DNA of 64,000 bases, from the NCBI GenBank assembly GCA_023375675.1, contig JALQBC010000017.1, forward strand, positions 1 to 64,000, given 5' to 3'. Shown here one piece after another: positions 12,075 through 23,299 of the stretch. The DNA is from Cytospora piceicola. Taxonomy: Eukaryota; Ascomycota; Sordariomycetes; Diaporthales; Cytosporaceae. The translations under genes and the position numbers were made by a program. Position 1 is the stretch's first letter, and every line of letters starts with the position of its first letter. The notes beneath the pieces were generated by a model. That model saw only the letters and a program-made list of their open reading frames with translations. It did not search any database and was not told the origin of the DNA.

Positions 12075-13420
12075 CTATTATATTCTAGCGTAGATTAGTA
12101 TTTATAAAGCCTGCTAAATTAATTCTAAGACGTAAAAGTATCGAGAAGGTATTAAAATTTAGGTTTAAAAAAATCTAATAAATAAGTTTATATTTAAGTT
12201 AAATATTTAACTTAGATTAGTATAAGTATACTTACCTTAAACTTTAAAAGTATACTTACTTTAAACTTTTACTTAATATATTTAAGGCCCCTTTTACTAT
12301 ATTCTAATATAGATTAGTATTTATAAAGCTTATTAGATTAATTCTAGCATATTAAAGTAATAGGAAGGTACTAAAATTTAAGTTTAAAAAAATCTAATAG
12401 ATAAGTTTGTATTTAAATATAAGTATACTTACCTTAAACTGTAAAAGTATACTTACCTTAAACTTTAAAAGTATACTTACTTTAAACTTTAAAAGTATAC
12501 TTACTTTAAACTGTAAAAGTATACTTACCTTAGACTTTAAAAGTATACTTACCCTAGACTATAAAAGTATACTTACCCTAGACTTTTACCTAGTATACTT
12601 AAAGCCCCTTCTACTATATTCTAACGTAAATTAGCATTTATAAAGCCTACTAAATTAATTCTAAAGCGTAAAAGTACCGGGAAGGCATTAAAATTTAAGT
12701 TTAAAAAAATCTAACAGATAAGTTTATATTTAAGTTAAATATTTAACTTAGATTAATATAAGTATACTTACCTTAAACTTTAAAAGTATACTTACCTTAA
12801 ACTTTTACCTAGTATACTTAAAGCCTTTCTTACTATATTTTAATGTAAATTAGCATTTATAAAGCTTACTAAATTAATTCTAAGATATAAAAGTACCGGA
12901 AAGGTATTAAAATTTAAGTTTAAAAAAATTTAACAGATAAATCTGTATTTAAGTTAAATATTTAACTTAGATTAGTATAAGTATACTTACCTTAAACTTT
13001 AAAAGTATACTTACCTTAGACTTTTACCTAGTATACTTAAGGCTTTTTTTACTATATTCTAACGTAAATTAATATTTATAAAGCTTATTAGATTAATTTT
13101 AAAGTGTAAAAGTACCGGGAAGGTATTAAAATTTAAGTTTAAAAAAATCTAACAAATAGGTTTATATCTAAATTAAATATTTAACTTAGATTAGTATAAG
13201 TATACTTACTTTAAACTTTAAAAGTATATTTACTTTAGACTTTTATTTAGTATACTTAAGGCCCTTCTTACTATATTTTAGTATAAATTAGTATTTATAA
13301 AGCCTACTAGATTAATTCTAGCGCGTTAAAGTAGCGGGAAGGTACTAAAATTTAAGTTTAAAAAAATCTAACGGATAGGTCTGTATCTAAGTAAAATATT
13401 TAACCGAGATAATTTAACTG
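12075..13420 (+). repeat. ~219-bp satellite, six copies, with nested 24-bp repeat
   Basis: Six units begin near 12080, 12300, 12617, 12837, 13055 and 13275. Each has the core ATTTATAAAGC, then GGAAGGTATTAAAATTTA and AGTTAAATATTTAACTTAGA. Each unit ends with one or more copies of a 24-bp element, AAAAGTATACTTACCTTAAA plus CTTT. The second unit is about 100 bp longer because the 24-bp element has expanded to seven or eight copies there. The array lies about 12 kb from the telomere and has no convincing coding function. Confidence 0.88.
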
Positions 13421-14640
13421 AAAATTCTTTAATCTTAACCCTTTCCTACTAGTAATATTATTTCGATTATTTAAGTATATTTATATAAGAAGTAACCGAG
13501 TAGCTACTTTTCTTTTTCGAGTTTAAACGTTTTATATTTCTTATAATTTTAAGTATAGTTTTAACCTATTTTATATAATAAGTCGATATATTTACAGGTA
13601 TAAGTTCTCTTTTTAACTTATTATTAATCGTTTTTAAAAGGATAATAAGCTTAGCTTTATTAAGCTAAAAAGTCTTTTTTAACTCGGAAAGTATTTATTC
13701 TTAATTTATATAAAACGAAAAGAATTTTTAGTTTTCGTTTTATATAGTTTTAAATAGCTTTTATCTTACTTATATTAGTATATTTTCGTTATAGTAATAA
13801 CTATAAAGATATATTATAAAAGCAATAAAGTTATAGTTTTAATTAAACTTACCGGTAATATAGTAAAAGCTAATAAGCTTTTTTACTACTCTTTTTAAGC
13901 GATTATAAATCGCGTAGTATTTATCGTAGTTATTATCGATAAAGTCTATATCCCGATTAAGTTTATATTTTATTTACGCTTTTTATAAAAAGTAACACGT
14001 CCGATTACTATTAAACTTTTTAAGCTAAAAGAAAAGCTTATGTTTTTCGTTAGTTAAAAAGTCTCGGTTTATATTATTATATTTTAAGCTTTAGTTATTA
14101 TATAGGCTTAAAAATAGTAGTTTTTTAAACGTAAAAGTAGGTTTTACTCGGTTTTTATCGAAGGACGCTTCTCTTATAACCGACGTATTACTAGCTTACG
14201 ACTAAGTATAAATTTAATTAGCAGCCTATCTCGCTTCGGCTTTTTAAAGGGCGTTTATAAACTACTTTTATAGTTTATAACGGCTTACCTTACTACTTTT
14301 ATATAGTTCGGAAATAACTTATATAAGTTCGTTATATTTATTAACGCGGTTTCGTTTATAAACCTCGAATTATTATCTTTATAGCTATTAAAAGAGGTTT
14401 AACGTAAAGGCAGGTCGCCTTATTTTAAATAAAGACTTATTTAATATCGTCTTAAGCTATAACTACTCTTTAATAGTACTATCGCTTATTATAATAAATA
14501 AAAGATTATATATAAAAGGCTAGCCTTTAAGTAGTTACAGAAAGGGGTTTTATTACTATTTATAATCTTTTATAAAGGAAGATTTTAAGTAACTGTTATA
14601 GTAGTATATAAAGTAGAGATTATACTGCTCTTAGGCGTTA

Positions 14641-15577
14641 TAGCGTAGGTATAGCGTTATAGCGTAAGCTTCGGCCTGTGTATGCCGAAGCCCCTGTAGG
14701 CTCTAGCCTGTAATAAATAGCCTTTTTTCTTACGTTTTAGATTTAAGTAAGTTCTTTTTAATCGGATTAAAACTCGAGCGTGTATCTTAGTTTAAACTTA
14801 AGGTCTACGGTGAAAAGCCTTATCGTAGGTCCGACTTTATCTAGGCCTTAAAGTAACCGTAGGTCTTCCGGTAGGCATTAAAAGGCTTAACAATCTTTAG
14901 TTCTTTTAGCCGTTCGACGGCTAAAATCACTGCTTTTTACAGCTAATCAGATACTTTAGACGGGTGCTATAGCAAATCAGTATAATTGTAATTCAGAGCT
15001 AATCAGAATTAAAAACAGGTAGTATAAATCTTAAAGGTAACAATTTTCTATTATACTCGCCTGCCTTATAAAACAAACATTAACCTTCTTAACGGAAGGC
15101 ATATTAACCTTCTTAACGGAAGGCATTTAGAGCTAATCAGAATTAAAAATAAGTAGTATAAATCTTAAAAGTAATAATTTCTGTATACTCGCCCGCCTTA
15201 TAAAACAAACATTAACCTTCTTAACGAAAGGTATAAATATTAACCTTCTTAACAGAAGGTATAAATAGAAAGATCTTTATTATACTTTAAGCAGTTAGTA
15301 TTAATTATAGCTTAACAGTATAACCTTACAGTTACTAAAGCTAAAAAAGCTAAAGTAAGGGTTCTTCCTATATATTTAGCCTGTCGCCGCCCTGCTGCTA
15401 AACCCCGATCTCTTTCTCTTTTACATAACTCTATAACTTTATCCCGGTACAATCAACACAATCACCACTAATTGTCTTCCGCCTACAAGCAGGTTCGTAT
15501 AGTTTCTAATTACAATGCTCTATGTTCAATGCTTATAAGTCATCACAGCCAATACACCCTACAAAGCAACTTACAGG
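14641..15577. other. Transition from RIP-degraded to normal sequence
   Basis: GC content climbs, and CA and TG dinucleotides reappear. Apart from the tandem duplication at about 14996-15270 I see no gene here. The last 150 bp before the first CDS (15430-15577) is pyrimidine- and CA-rich, as fungal 5' leaders often are. Confidence 0.6.
14996..15270 (+). repeat. ~133-bp tandem duplication with nested TTAACCTTCTTAACGGAAGG
   Basis: Two copies of a unit starting AGAGCTAATCAGAATTAAAA, at about 14996 and 15129. Each carries two nested copies of an imperfect palindrome that begins TTAACCTTC and ends GAAGG. The second copy has more C-to-T type differences. The duplication sits at the edge of the RIP domain. 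Confidence 0.8.
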
Positions 15578-16150
15578 ATGACGTCGCACAGCAGTGCGGA
15601 AGAGGAGGAGTCTACGGTGTCACTTTCGTCCACCGCCAGCGAATCCGATATGGAAGACGATGCAAACCATGAGATGACCGAGCAGGAAGTTCAGGATTGG
15701 TATACGAACACGTATAGGCGCGGCTCAAGAAGGCCCATGAAGGAACCTCTCACAGCACCATGGGGTCTGCCTATCAGCGATGCAGACGTAGAAAAGCTCA
15801 AGGTCGGGTTTAAATCCCGAAGCATGGACGACAAGTGGGATTTATTGGTCGAGGATCCGGACGAGCAGGGCAACGTATCTATCCACATCATTCGAAACTG
15901 GTTGCAGGAAGATTGCTACATACTCCACATCGTTCCGAAACCAAGCAACGAGGATGGCGGGTGTGCAAAGATCGAAAGCATTACCTGGGAAGGGAACAAG
16001 GGGGGCTTGCAATGCAATGCAGAGCAGGCCAAGAAGGAAGCTGTGATGCTGTCTAGAGGCTGGCTCCACGCCGAGTTTGAGAAGTTGCCGCACTACCCAC
16101 CATCTATGTTTTGGGATTTCAGTGCTTATAAAAGGCTCGACGCGGAATAG
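15578..16150 (+). CDS. Conserved-looking hypothetical protein, 190 aa
   Basis: An uninterrupted frame of 190 codons is the first intact gene from the telomere. The first ~35 residues are acidic and serine-rich (SSAEEEESTVS, then a run of Glu/Asp) and probably disordered. The rest looks folded, with several tryptophans (for example at DKWDLLVEDP and MFWDFSAY). There is no signal peptide, membrane segment or recognisable catalytic motif. The start follows a CA-rich leader. I do not recognise the family and offer no function. Confidence 0.72.
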   Translation: MTSHSSAEEEESTVSLSSTASESDMEDDANHEMTEQEVQDWYTNTYRRGSRRPMKEPLTAPWGLPISDADVEKLKVGFKSRSMDDKWDLLVEDPDEQGNVSIHIIRNWLQEDCYILHIVPKPSNEDGGCAKIESITWEGNKGGLQCNAEQAKKEAVMLSRGWLHAEFEKLPHYPPSMFWDFSAYKRLDAE

Positions 16151-17332
16151 GTTAATACTAGACCCGACCAGAAGGCTATCTGGCAAGTATAGAGAAGTTA
16201 TCTTGTGTTAGTGTTGTTTTTCGGTACCTTTAGCTGAGATTGTATTCAATCTTTCCTGATATAACTTCCCGGTATACTGTAGCCTTCCTTCACTGCCCGA
16301 TGATGTTGTAACAGCATTAGTATGACCACCCCGACCATCAAAGAACCCTAAACAAGCTCCGATTGAAAACACCTGCCGCAGGGAGCCCTTCAACAAAAGC
16401 AGTTCTAGCTCTGCAGTTTTCTCGACATCCAGTTCAGCGCTGAGAGGAAAGACCTCTGCTTTAAACCTAGCATGGTGACCTTATTCAATCTCCCCGATGG
16501 AAATGGCGCCCCATTCCCATCGATACCCCATGTAATTCGTTATCCAAATCTTCGCAATCCTGGGAGCAGATGCGCGTCAATGGGATATGCTTGCATCCGG
16601 CATTTTCTATTGATAGTAGCAACAAGGCGGCCCGCTAAACCTACATGCATTTCAGGGCCTCTTGCAAGGTCAGCTCTGTCTGGGACTGGCTGCCCAAAAC
16701 TACCTAAGTGAATGAGGCCGAGGTGTGACGGTCGACCTAATTTATGATTCCTACCTAAGTACTTATGGGCCCAGTCGCAGATCATGCCGCCGCTGATGGT
16801 GGTGAATGCTCTTTTTTCTTTTCCTTCATTGGTTCCCGGTCCCACAATTTCGTTGGTCGTAATGCTGCAGATTACATGTCACTCTGTGGTGAATTGAGGC
16901 GGCATTCTCAGACATCCCGTGTGATGCTATAAATACGGAAGTGAATTGTTAGACGAGTTGATGCGTTGAACAATATTTGTTGCCACATGGATACCCACAC
17001 ATGCGCCTGTAGTGGGGGAAGAATCCTACTGACACACTGCCTCTGGACTGAAAAATATTTATTATGCGTGTTGGTGGAACCATGCACCTGTCTCTGAATG
17101 TTGGTGCCGGAGGCCCAGTTATATCTGTCACACTGGGGCAGTCATGCAGTCATATGGCTCAGCTGTGATGTTGGTTTGGTGATTTGCACGTTCGGCTCGG
17201 GAGTTACACGCCACCACATATCGTCTGGTCTGTACTTTATAGTCAATAGAAATTCAATCCTCGGGGATTTAGTGTTTCGTTTTCTTTCTTCAAGCACACG
17301 CCCCGAATTAACCCTTTACTCTGAATTCCGAA
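16151..17332. other. Intergenic region, nothing identified
   Basis: About 1.2 kb between two + strand genes. Normal base composition, two ACCTAAGT-type motifs at about 16700 and 16755, and no coding frame I would defend. Presumably holds the terminator of the upstream gene and the promoter of the GMC oxidoreductase. Confidence 0.5.
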
Positions 17333-19117
17333 ATGTCTTCAGTGACCTACGACGTTGTCATTATTGGTGGCGGTACTGCTGGCCTTGTCCTAGCCAACCG
17401 CCTTTCTGAGGACCCAAACTTGCAAATTGTTGTTCTCGAGAGCGGCGAAGACCGTGGAACAGATCCCAACACCCTAATGCCAGGAGCATGGCCACTACTG
17501 TCGAACTCGACAGCCGACTGGACTTTCCATACAGAGCCCCAGAAAAACCTCGACAGGCAGATTACAATCCCCCAAGGACGTGCCCTGGGGGGTTCCAGCG
17601 CAATTAACAGCTTCCTCTTCACCGCTACAACCAAGGCGAGTGTGGAAGAATGGAGGAATCTGGGAAATGAGGGCTGGGACTGTGGCGCGTTTGAGCAGGC
17701 CTTGAGAAAGTCGTTCACTCTGCACAAACCTTCCGGGGTCACTGAAGGCAATGGCCCACTTCAGCTCACTCTTGCTGCACCTGAGAGCTTATGGGAGAAA
17801 GCTTGGATCAACGGCCTGGAGTCCGTCGGGTACCCGAGCTCCGATGCCCTATCTGGCCATCTTGGTGGACCGATCATCGCCCCGGAGAGCATTGATCCCA
17901 AGACGAAGCAGCGAAGCTATGCTGCCAATGCCTATCTGGACCCGGTTCGAGGCAGATCGAATTTGACGGTCCTGACCGAAACGACCGTTACTAAGATCTT
18001 GCTGGAAAGACCTTCACCGGCAGAGAGTGCGGTTGCCAAAGGGGCCCAATTCATAGCCAAGGGTGGAGGGGTACAAATCATCAGCGCGCGCAAAGAAGTT
18101 ATCATCTCTGCCGGTACCATCAACTCGCCCCGACTCCTCGAGCTTTCAGGTATTGGTGGGGCAGATTTGCTTCAGGGTCTAGGCATTGATGTCGTCATTG
18201 ATAACCCACACGTTGGCGAGAATCTTCAGAACCACCTCTTTACCGGGTTGGTGTTTGAAGTGAAGGACGATGTGGACACGATCGATGCCTTCTTCCGCCA
18301 GGAACCCGACGCCGTTGCCGCGGCTATGCAGGACTACATTTCAAAGGGTACAGGCCCGCTAAGCACCAGTAACATGATAACTATGGCCCAACTTCCTCTG
18401 CCTGGGTTCCAAACCGAAGACGGACGCAAAGAACTTGACCAGCTATTCAGCACCCTGGGTCTCGATGTGGATGCTCACCGACCTTCACCCACCACCCAAG
18501 CTTTCGCCGCTGCACACGAGAAATTCGTACGTTCCATCCTGACAAGCCCCTCGGAAGCACAAGGAAACTACGTGTTTGGTCCAGCATATGCGCCATTCGA
18601 AGGGCCCAGTCCGACCTATCGCGCTCCAGGAAAACACGTGTCTGTTGCCATAGAGCTATCGCACCCGCTCTCACGCGGCTCTGTGCATATCACCAGCGCC
18701 GCGCCAGAGTACGCTGGCAGCAATCAGGGGTTGAGCGTTGATGCTCGCTACCTCTCCCACCCAATGGACTTGGAGGTACTTGCACGCCAGGTTCGCTTCG
18801 CGGAGGATATAATCAGCCGCGCAGAGCCACTGACACGCTACTTCAAGCCACGTGCCAACCGGTTCACGGACCTGGAGACAACCAAGGAATATGTTCGCCG
18901 TACAGTAGATGGAGCATACCACTACACTGGAACATGCTCCATGATGCCGCGTGCCATGGGCGGTGTGGTGGATAACAGATTGCGCGTGCATGGCTGCTCC
19001 AACCTGCGTATATGTGATGCAAGCATTCTGCCCATAGAGCCAACAGCAAACCCCCAAGCAATTGTGTATGGAGTAGCTGAGCTAGGCTCCAGCTTAATCA
19101 AAGACGATATGGTGTGA
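17333..19117 (+). CDS. GMC family FAD-dependent oxidoreductase
   Basis: A 594-residue intronless gene. The N-terminus has the ADP-binding fold GGGTAG (residues 12-17) and the downstream Glu of VVLESGE. RALGGSSAINSF matches GMC signature 1 and GTINSPRLLELSGIG matches signature 2. The C-terminal HYTGTCSM and TANPQA carry the active-site His and Asn expected in this superfamily. No signal peptide is seen, so a cytosolic enzyme oxidising an alcohol with FAD is likely. Relatives include aryl-alcohol and glucose oxidases, choline dehydrogenase and versicolorin B synthase; the substrate cannot be told from sequence. It converges with the aspartic protease downstream, about 1.1 kb away. Confidence 0.93.
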   Translation: MSSVTYDVVIIGGGTAGLVLANRLSEDPNLQIVVLESGEDRGTDPNTLMPGAWPLLSNSTADWTFHTEPQKNLDRQITIPQGRALGGSSAINSFLFTATTKASVEEWRNLGNEGWDCGAFEQALRKSFTLHKPSGVTEGNGPLQLTLAAPESLWEKAWINGLESVGYPSSDALSGHLGGPIIAPESIDPKTKQRSYAANAYLDPVRGRSNLTVLTETTVTKILLERPSPAESAVAKGAQFIAKGGGVQIISARKEVIISAGTINSPRLLELSGIGGADLLQGLGIDVVIDNPHVGENLQNHLFTGLVFEVKDDVDTIDAFFRQEPDAVAAAMQDYISKGTGPLSTSNMITMAQLPLPGFQTEDGRKELDQLFSTLGLDVDAHRPSPTTQAFAAAHEKFVRSILTSPSEAQGNYVFGPAYAPFEGPSPTYRAPGKHVSVAIELSHPLSRGSVHITSAAPEYAGSNQGLSVDARYLSHPMDLEVLARQVRFAEDIISRAEPLTRYFKPRANRFTDLETTKEYVRRTVDGAYHYTGTCSMMPRAMGGVVDNRLRVHGCSNLRICDASILPIEPTANPQAIVYGVAELGSSLIKDDMV

Positions 19118-20209
19118 GTGAGACGGCGCCGCCATTTTCAAGTCACTGATTCCTAGGCTTTGTATTCCTAGGTTTTGTATCGCGCAAAGTGTTTTGACGC
19201 GGCGGCGGGAAGGGGAGAGACGTGACGATGGGAATGCTAGCTTTGAAATTTATAGTAACTAGTACTTTGGGGACATACTTAGTAGCATTTTGAAAAAATA
19301 TACAGCAATGAAAACGTCACTACCGAAGCTCATTTCTAATGCTACAGTTCCCAGAAAGAAGTGATATGCTTAGTTACTAGACCAATAATACCCCCGGAAG
19401 TTTGTGTATCATCTCTTGACTCTCATATACTTACACAAACCCAGGACAAATACAGATGGGAGAGCGCGTCCCTGAGCTTTGTAATCATTGACCAATTTGG
19501 TCCAGTGCTCACTTTGCTGCGTCTTCGCCTTAGTCTCTCGAAATATGACTGGTTAATTGGCCGAAACAGATATTATTCCTATGCTTAGCGGCGATGAGAT
19601 AAGATTATGTGACGCAAAACCGGAATCGCTATTGCTTTGCAATAGCGACCACCTTATATCGTAACACACCCTGGTCTATAAGGATCCCGAATGAACTAAG
19701 ACAAAGCTCTCTCGGGTCCATATGCACTTTCTGGGCGGTCAGTGGTCACTCCCATTTTGGATGCAACTGGAACTGAGGACCAATATATCACTCAGATCGA
19801 CCGCTAAGGTGCACATCGTTAATGCTCCTGAGAGTTATTGCTTGTGGTTCACAGAAAGCTCGAATCAGATAACGCAAAACAGGAATGGGCGCCGTCAAGA
19901 CTTGAAGATCTAGCTGTCCACTCGAATGCATTATCTCGTCAGCACCTCCAGGTTTGCCGGTAAGCACAAAGTCATACCTGCCGGTATCAGCGGTGAGAGA
20001 CACAAAGGTCGAGGTTACTTAAGTAGGCTCTCGGACGATTGACGATAGACGATTCACGTTTAAGCTACCACTTCGGGTAACGATGTTTCGCTTCTGTGGA
20101 TGTACATTTACTCAGACTATTCGTCGGAGTATAAATGTTAATCATCGTAAGAAACTATATTGTTATCTACGGTGATAGCAGAGTTATTACACTGTCGGGT
20201 CGGAAATGT
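19118..20209. other. Convergent intergenic region, nothing identified
   Basis: About 1.1 kb between the 3' ends of the convergent GMC oxidoreductase and aspartic protease genes. No gene-like frame, RNA gene or repeat stands out. A short inverted repeat, ATTGCTTTGCAATAG, lies near 19630. Confidence 0.5.
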
Positions 20210-21445
20210 TCACTGCCCTTTCTGTAGTGGCACCACCGTACCCAGACCACTAATACCATCAGCTGCTCCTGTCGAAACACCACCCCGAGCAAGATATATC
20301 TCCTTTTCGGTGTCATCAAACGCCACGACTGCAGCAGAGAAGAAAGGAGACCCGAGAGTACAGCTTAGATCCCCAGCAAAGACACTTAAGACGCAATACC
20401 CGGGCTCGACGCCGTCGAGGTAACCACGGATGAGATTTCTGTATGGCAACGAGATAGTAACATTGTTCCACTCAAAGTCCAGAGTAGCCGTGGCCGGGAT
20501 TGACTCGCAGGAGCCCTTGTATGCCAGGAGATAGGTGTCGGGGACGTATGTAAGACCGGTGATGTTGGTGATATTAAGGCTGATTGGCAGCTCCAAGTTC
20601 GGGCTACCAGTGTCCACAAGGCAGGTTGAAACCTGGTATTCCAAGGGAACTTCGATGGCGTCGCCGGTGGAGTTCAATGCTCTTGTCTTGAAAGTGGGCG
20701 TGGCAATGTAATAGAAGCTCGTAGACCAGTCTGAATCTACCTTGACAAGATCGCCAGAGTACTTGGAGCTTGGGGGCAGGGCACCAACAAGGGCAGTGCC
20801 AACGAAAGTGCCTTCGATATCCTCAGGGGCTTCGTCGAACCATAAGCTCAGCGTATTCGAAGAGATGATACCGTCACTCAGAAGCTCCGATCGAAACGTG
20901 GAAGCAGAGTCCAGACCCAGAATGCTGATATCGGTGGTATACCCAGGGCAAGTCGTCAATTCTCCAGTTGCAAGTATAGTTTGATTGGATACAGCGACGT
21001 TTCTGTTTGGTAGCTCTGAGTAGTTGCTCTCAGCGAAGCCGATGGTGTCATTCATGGTGTAATAGCTGTAGACTATGTGGGCATTGCCCCCGTATGCGAA
21101 GAGCTGGGACTTATCAACAGCCGGCGTATGGGTTTGGGAGAGTTCCCAGTCGTAATAGGGGGTAAGTGTTTCATTGCATGGTCCCTTTTCCCCTTTGTAC
21201 TTGGTACCGTAGAAAGCCAAGTTGTCAGGGCCCGCAACCCAGAATGCAGAACTTCCGGTGTCGAAGATGGTCGGCACAGATGAGTTCTGGCCTGGGTTAC
21301 CCCAAACCATGTTCGTGGTGATCTTTGGGAGGTTGCCATATTCCCATGTCAGAGGGATAGCTGCGTACCCAGGTGTTGACGTGAGGGCTGGTGCTGCTTT
21401 TGAAACAGCAATGAATGCTGAAGCTGATAGAATCTGGGAAAGCAT
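20210..21445 (-). CDS. Secreted pepsin-like aspartic protease (family A1)
   Basis: A 411-residue intronless protein. The first ~18 residues form a typical signal peptide ending near KAAPA. Both catalytic triads are present: FDTGSS with Asp62 and LVDTGS with Asp278. The spacing and length fit a fungal A1 protease. There are many N-glycosylation sequons (for example NSS, NET, NDT, NYS, NIT), consistent with secretion. No long propeptide separates the signal from the first lobe, as in the OPSB/candidapepsin-like branch. Role: extracellular or cell-surface endopeptidase. No GPI-anchor signal is clear at the C-terminus. With the sedolisin gene beyond the transposon it gives two secreted proteases within 8 kb. 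Confidence 0.92.
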   Translation of the reverse strand: MLSQILSASAFIAVSKAAPALTSTPGYAAIPLTWEYGNLPKITTNMVWGNPGQNSSVPTIFDTGSSAFWVAGPDNLAFYGTKYKGEKGPCNETLTPYYDWELSQTHTPAVDKSQLFAYGGNAHIVYSYYTMNDTIGFAESNYSELPNRNVAVSNQTILATGELTTCPGYTTDISILGLDSASTFRSELLSDGIISSNTLSLWFDEAPEDIEGTFVGTALVGALPPSSKYSGDLVKVDSDWSTSFYYIATPTFKTRALNSTGDAIEVPLEYQVSTCLVDTGSPNLELPISLNITNITGLTYVPDTYLLAYKGSCESIPATATLDFEWNNVTISLPYRNLIRGYLDGVEPGYCVLSVFAGDLSCTLGSPFFSAAVVAFDDTEKEIYLARGGVSTGAADGISGLGTVVPLQKGQ

Positions 21446-22041
21446 GGTAGGATTCAGAGGAAGACGGCGAACAAGTAATTGAAAGATTGGCGCAAGAGAG
21501 TTCGAAGCTGACCTTGTGTGCTATCAGCCAGATGCAAGCGCGGGTTCACAGTTATATGAAATGTGAGCATCTTCGCGGCATGAGCCGACCTTGTCATTCG
21601 ATGCTGCAGTTTCCCCGGACTACCCTGGCTACGTTGACCAGTAGATTGAGCAACCTACGTCAGTCCGGGGGCGGAAGGACACAGGGTGGTGATATTGATG
21701 GGAATACGAAGTTCTTCTCCACTACAAAATCAAGATGGTTACATCGACGACGGCCTCAAGTGCCCATATTCGGAAAGAGATTTTCTGATTCCCCGTTGCA
21801 GACCCACCTCCACGCGAATCTGGGAACTGAAACGTGTTCGGGGCCTGTCTTTCTTCTGATATCCCGCTAATGCATATCAACACGAGCGACTATCGTACTT
21901 AGGTAGATAACGGGTCCAAGTTGACAATTTCGATACCAGGAGCTATCCTTATCGATTATTGCGGAGTCAGTCCAGTCTGTCAGTCGACCTCGTATTTGAG
22001 GATCACGACCAAGCTTAAAATTAAAAGAGCGAACGGACATG
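21446..22041. other. Region between protease gene and transposon end
   Basis: About 600 bp containing the promoter of the aspartic protease on the minus strand. No other coding frame is credible. A TACTTAGGTAG motif occurs near 21896. Composition is normal up to the transposon boundary. Confidence 0.5.
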
Positions 22042-22155
22042 CTATCAGCGGCGATTAAGGGCTCTGAAACCTATATAGGTTATAGTGCACGGTCTAGGCT
22101 TGTTCTGATAATCTAGCCGGGACAGCTAAACCACCCTAACGGGCTATATCTCGGC
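22042..22155 (+). repeat. Left terminal inverted repeat of the 4.2-kb transposon
   Basis: This 114-bp repeat contains AACCTATATAGGTTATAG, GCACGGTCTAGGC and GATAATCTAGCCGGGA. It pairs with 26143-26256 on the opposite strand. Unlike the interior it still has several CA and TG dinucleotides, so RIP is milder at the tip. A shorter, diverged version occurs at 58180-58240. Confidence 0.9.
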
Positions 22156-22364
22156 TATATCTTAACTATTTTTAAAGCCGTTAACTTCGTTATTACTTTA
22201 GATCTTATAATATTTTATAATATTTTAGTTCTCGATCGATATAACTATTTCCGGTAGGAATCTAACGGCGTAAGAGCGGTTCTGTATATATCTGCTATTC
22301 GATAGCGGTTTAGATAACACCGAGATCGCCGAGATTATATAGTATAGTAAGCGTTACATACGGC

Positions 22365-23290
22365 AGAATCGATATAAATAGGAAATTCGAAAAGGTTTAA
22401 ATTTATTAAAGGTCTTCGAAGCCGGCCGTTTAAAGATTAAGCCGTACTTAAAAGAGGTTTATATCTGCTAACCTTATCGATATTTTATACGTTAGCTAAT
22501 AAATAGTTAAGAAATTAAAGAATTCTTTACTTTAAAGCCGGATAACGACTGCTATAAGGTATACGAATACCTTTTTTAAGACTACGACGTTACTATCGAC
22601 GTCTTTATAATTAGAAAACATCTTAAAAAAATCGGCTAGTTTAATAAAAAGATAAGGTTAATCGCGGCTTAAAAGGATAAAGAACTTTATAAAAAATAGG
22701 TCGAAGAACTTTAAGCTCTATATAAACTATATTAGCTAGTATATATAGATAAATCTAGCTATAATAAACGTAATAAAGTACGATAATATAGCTAGTTACT
22801 TTTAGATATTATACTTAAAGGTAAAAGCCGGCTAGAAAAAAGGTAACGATATTACCTACTTCTAGCTATTATAATCGATAGGTTTTTCGATACCTTTATA
22901 TATCCGGAACAGACTAATATAAAAGGCTTTATAGGCTAAGTTAGGTATTATATACTATCTTAATATTAACGGTTTTTTAAACTTAAGTTAGTATTTATAA
23001 TAGATAACGCCTTATAGTATTATTATAAAAAACTTACTTTATTATATAAGGAATTTAGTATAAAGTTAGTATATCTTTTACCGTATTCTTTAAATTTAAA
23101 TTTTATCGAGGCTTTTTTTAAAGACTTTAAAACCCTGCTACGGCGGAGATATACTAAGAAGTACGGTAACGACGTAAGCTTTAAAGAGTTTATAGCCTTT
23201 TTAAAAGCTATCGCTTAAAAGGTTTCTCGTAACGTAAAGAGTATTAAAAGGTATTTCCGTTAAATACGGGTTAATTTTAAAAGGTTTAAC
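22365..23290 (+). pseudogene. Tc1/mariner-type (DDE) transposase relic
   Basis: In the frame starting 22742 and 22991 a transposase core is readable through RIP-made stops. IDKS near 22748 stands for the usual first-Asp motif (DES). FIIDNAL near 22994 is the second-Asp motif. YLLPYSLNLNFIEAFF near 23069-23117 is the classic LPPYSPxLNPIE motif with the final catalytic Glu. Stops are TAA/TAG only, consistent with CAA/CAG-to-TAA/TAG changes. The upstream part is too damaged to define its start or DNA-binding domain. The element cannot make its own transposase. Confidence 0.82.
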
Positions 23291-23299
23291 GAAGTAGCG

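Larger units (their letters stand above)
117..14640. other. RIP-degraded AT-rich subtelomere
   Basis: About 14.5 kb with very low GC and no intact gene. CA and TG dinucleotides are very scarce while TA is in large excess, which is the footprint of repeat-induced point mutation (CpA to TpA on either strand). CG dinucleotides survive, so simple AT drift does not explain it. Stop codons are everywhere and are almost all TAA or TAG; TGA is nearly absent because TG has been destroyed. Inside are tandem satellites, low-complexity tracts and relic reading frames, listed separately. The rest shows nothing I can assign, and no tRNA or rRNA is visible. The region was presumably built from repeated elements, since RIP needs duplicated DNA. 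Confidence 0.93.

Noticed and set aside
12407..12634. Open frame of 75 codons reading a repeated KSILTLNF-like unit
   Set aside because: It is the 24-bp satellite element read in a frame where 24 is a multiple of three. No start context, and the same array elsewhere is interrupted.
13690..14640. Possible telomere-linked RecQ helicase relic
   Set aside because: One segment (VVIIDKV near 13927) could be a RIP-altered DEAH-like box, and such helicases are common at fungal ends, but no other helicase motif could be read.
15691..16186. Minus-strand frames opposite the first gene
   Set aside because: They are antisense shadows of the 190-residue frame; the + strand frame has the better start context and length.
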